Shown here one piece after another: positions 1-9,530 of a DNA stretch of 9,530 nucleotides. The translations under genes were made by a program, and so were the position numbers. Every line of letters begins with the position of its first letter. Within the stretch, counting starts at the first letter, position 1. Location of the stretch: assembly GCA_002725175.2 (NCBI GenBank), contig PBQX02000054.1, positions 1 to 9,530 on the forward strand. Direction: 5' to 3'. This stretch comes from CACKLF01 sp002725175 (GTDB lineage Bacteria > Pseudomonadota > Alphaproteobacteria > Rhodobacterales > Rhodobacteraceae). Below the pieces are notes generated by a model. The model was not told the DNA's origin, did no database searches, and saw only the letters and a program-made list of their open reading frames with translations.

Positions 1-9530
<9,530 letters not shown>

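Overview
The window lies entirely inside one very large protein-coding gene on the + strand. The frame whose codons start at position 3 runs from the first full codon to the last base: 3,176 codons with no stop. I followed it line by line. Neither its start nor its stop codon is in the window, so the protein is longer than 3,176 residues. There is no intergenic DNA, RNA gene, promoter, terminator or second gene that I can support. Residue numbers below count from the first full codon (residue = codon start / 3).

The predicted protein is modular, almost wholly beta-strand in character, and looks extracellular or virion-surface. From the N-terminal side it contains: (1) Thr/Val-rich degenerate repeats built on TTETV and DSSGN words (3-698); (2) a small unassigned segment (699-1040); (3) a first Pro-Glu-Gln linker of 51 residues (1041-1193); (4) an unassigned beta-rich segment (1194-1712); (5) a probable seven-bladed FG-GAP-like beta-propeller (1713-2909); (6) a laminin-G/concanavalin-like jelly roll (2940-3788); (7) an unassigned segment (3789-4430); (8) a second, weaker laminin-G-like domain (4431-4943); (9) a carbohydrate-binding-like jelly roll (5064-5636); (10) a third laminin-G-like domain (5637-6293); (11) a second Pro-Glu-Gln linker of 147 residues (6294-6734); (12) about 930 residues of further beta-rich sequence, mostly unrecognised (6735-9530). 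The most economical reading is a giant adhesin, fibre or surface glycoprotein whose globular domains bind glycans or proteins, with the two proline-rich stalks acting as spacers. No catalytic motif was recognised.

No taxonomic marker gene is present. The DNA is A/T-rich, intron-free over 9.5 kb, reads with the standard code, and the product is a giant low-complexity/LamG/propeller protein with PEPEPQP stalks. This would fit a large DNA virus of algae or protists (Imitervirales-like) or an AT-rich marine bacterium. I lean to the virus, but only weakly.

The main oddities are short GC-rich, Ala/Asp/Gly/Ser-coding patches scattered in-frame through otherwise AT-rich coding sequence, the shared decapeptide periodicity of the two proline-rich stalks written with different synonymous codons, and a complete absence of cysteine from the first 649 residues followed by regular cysteines after that.
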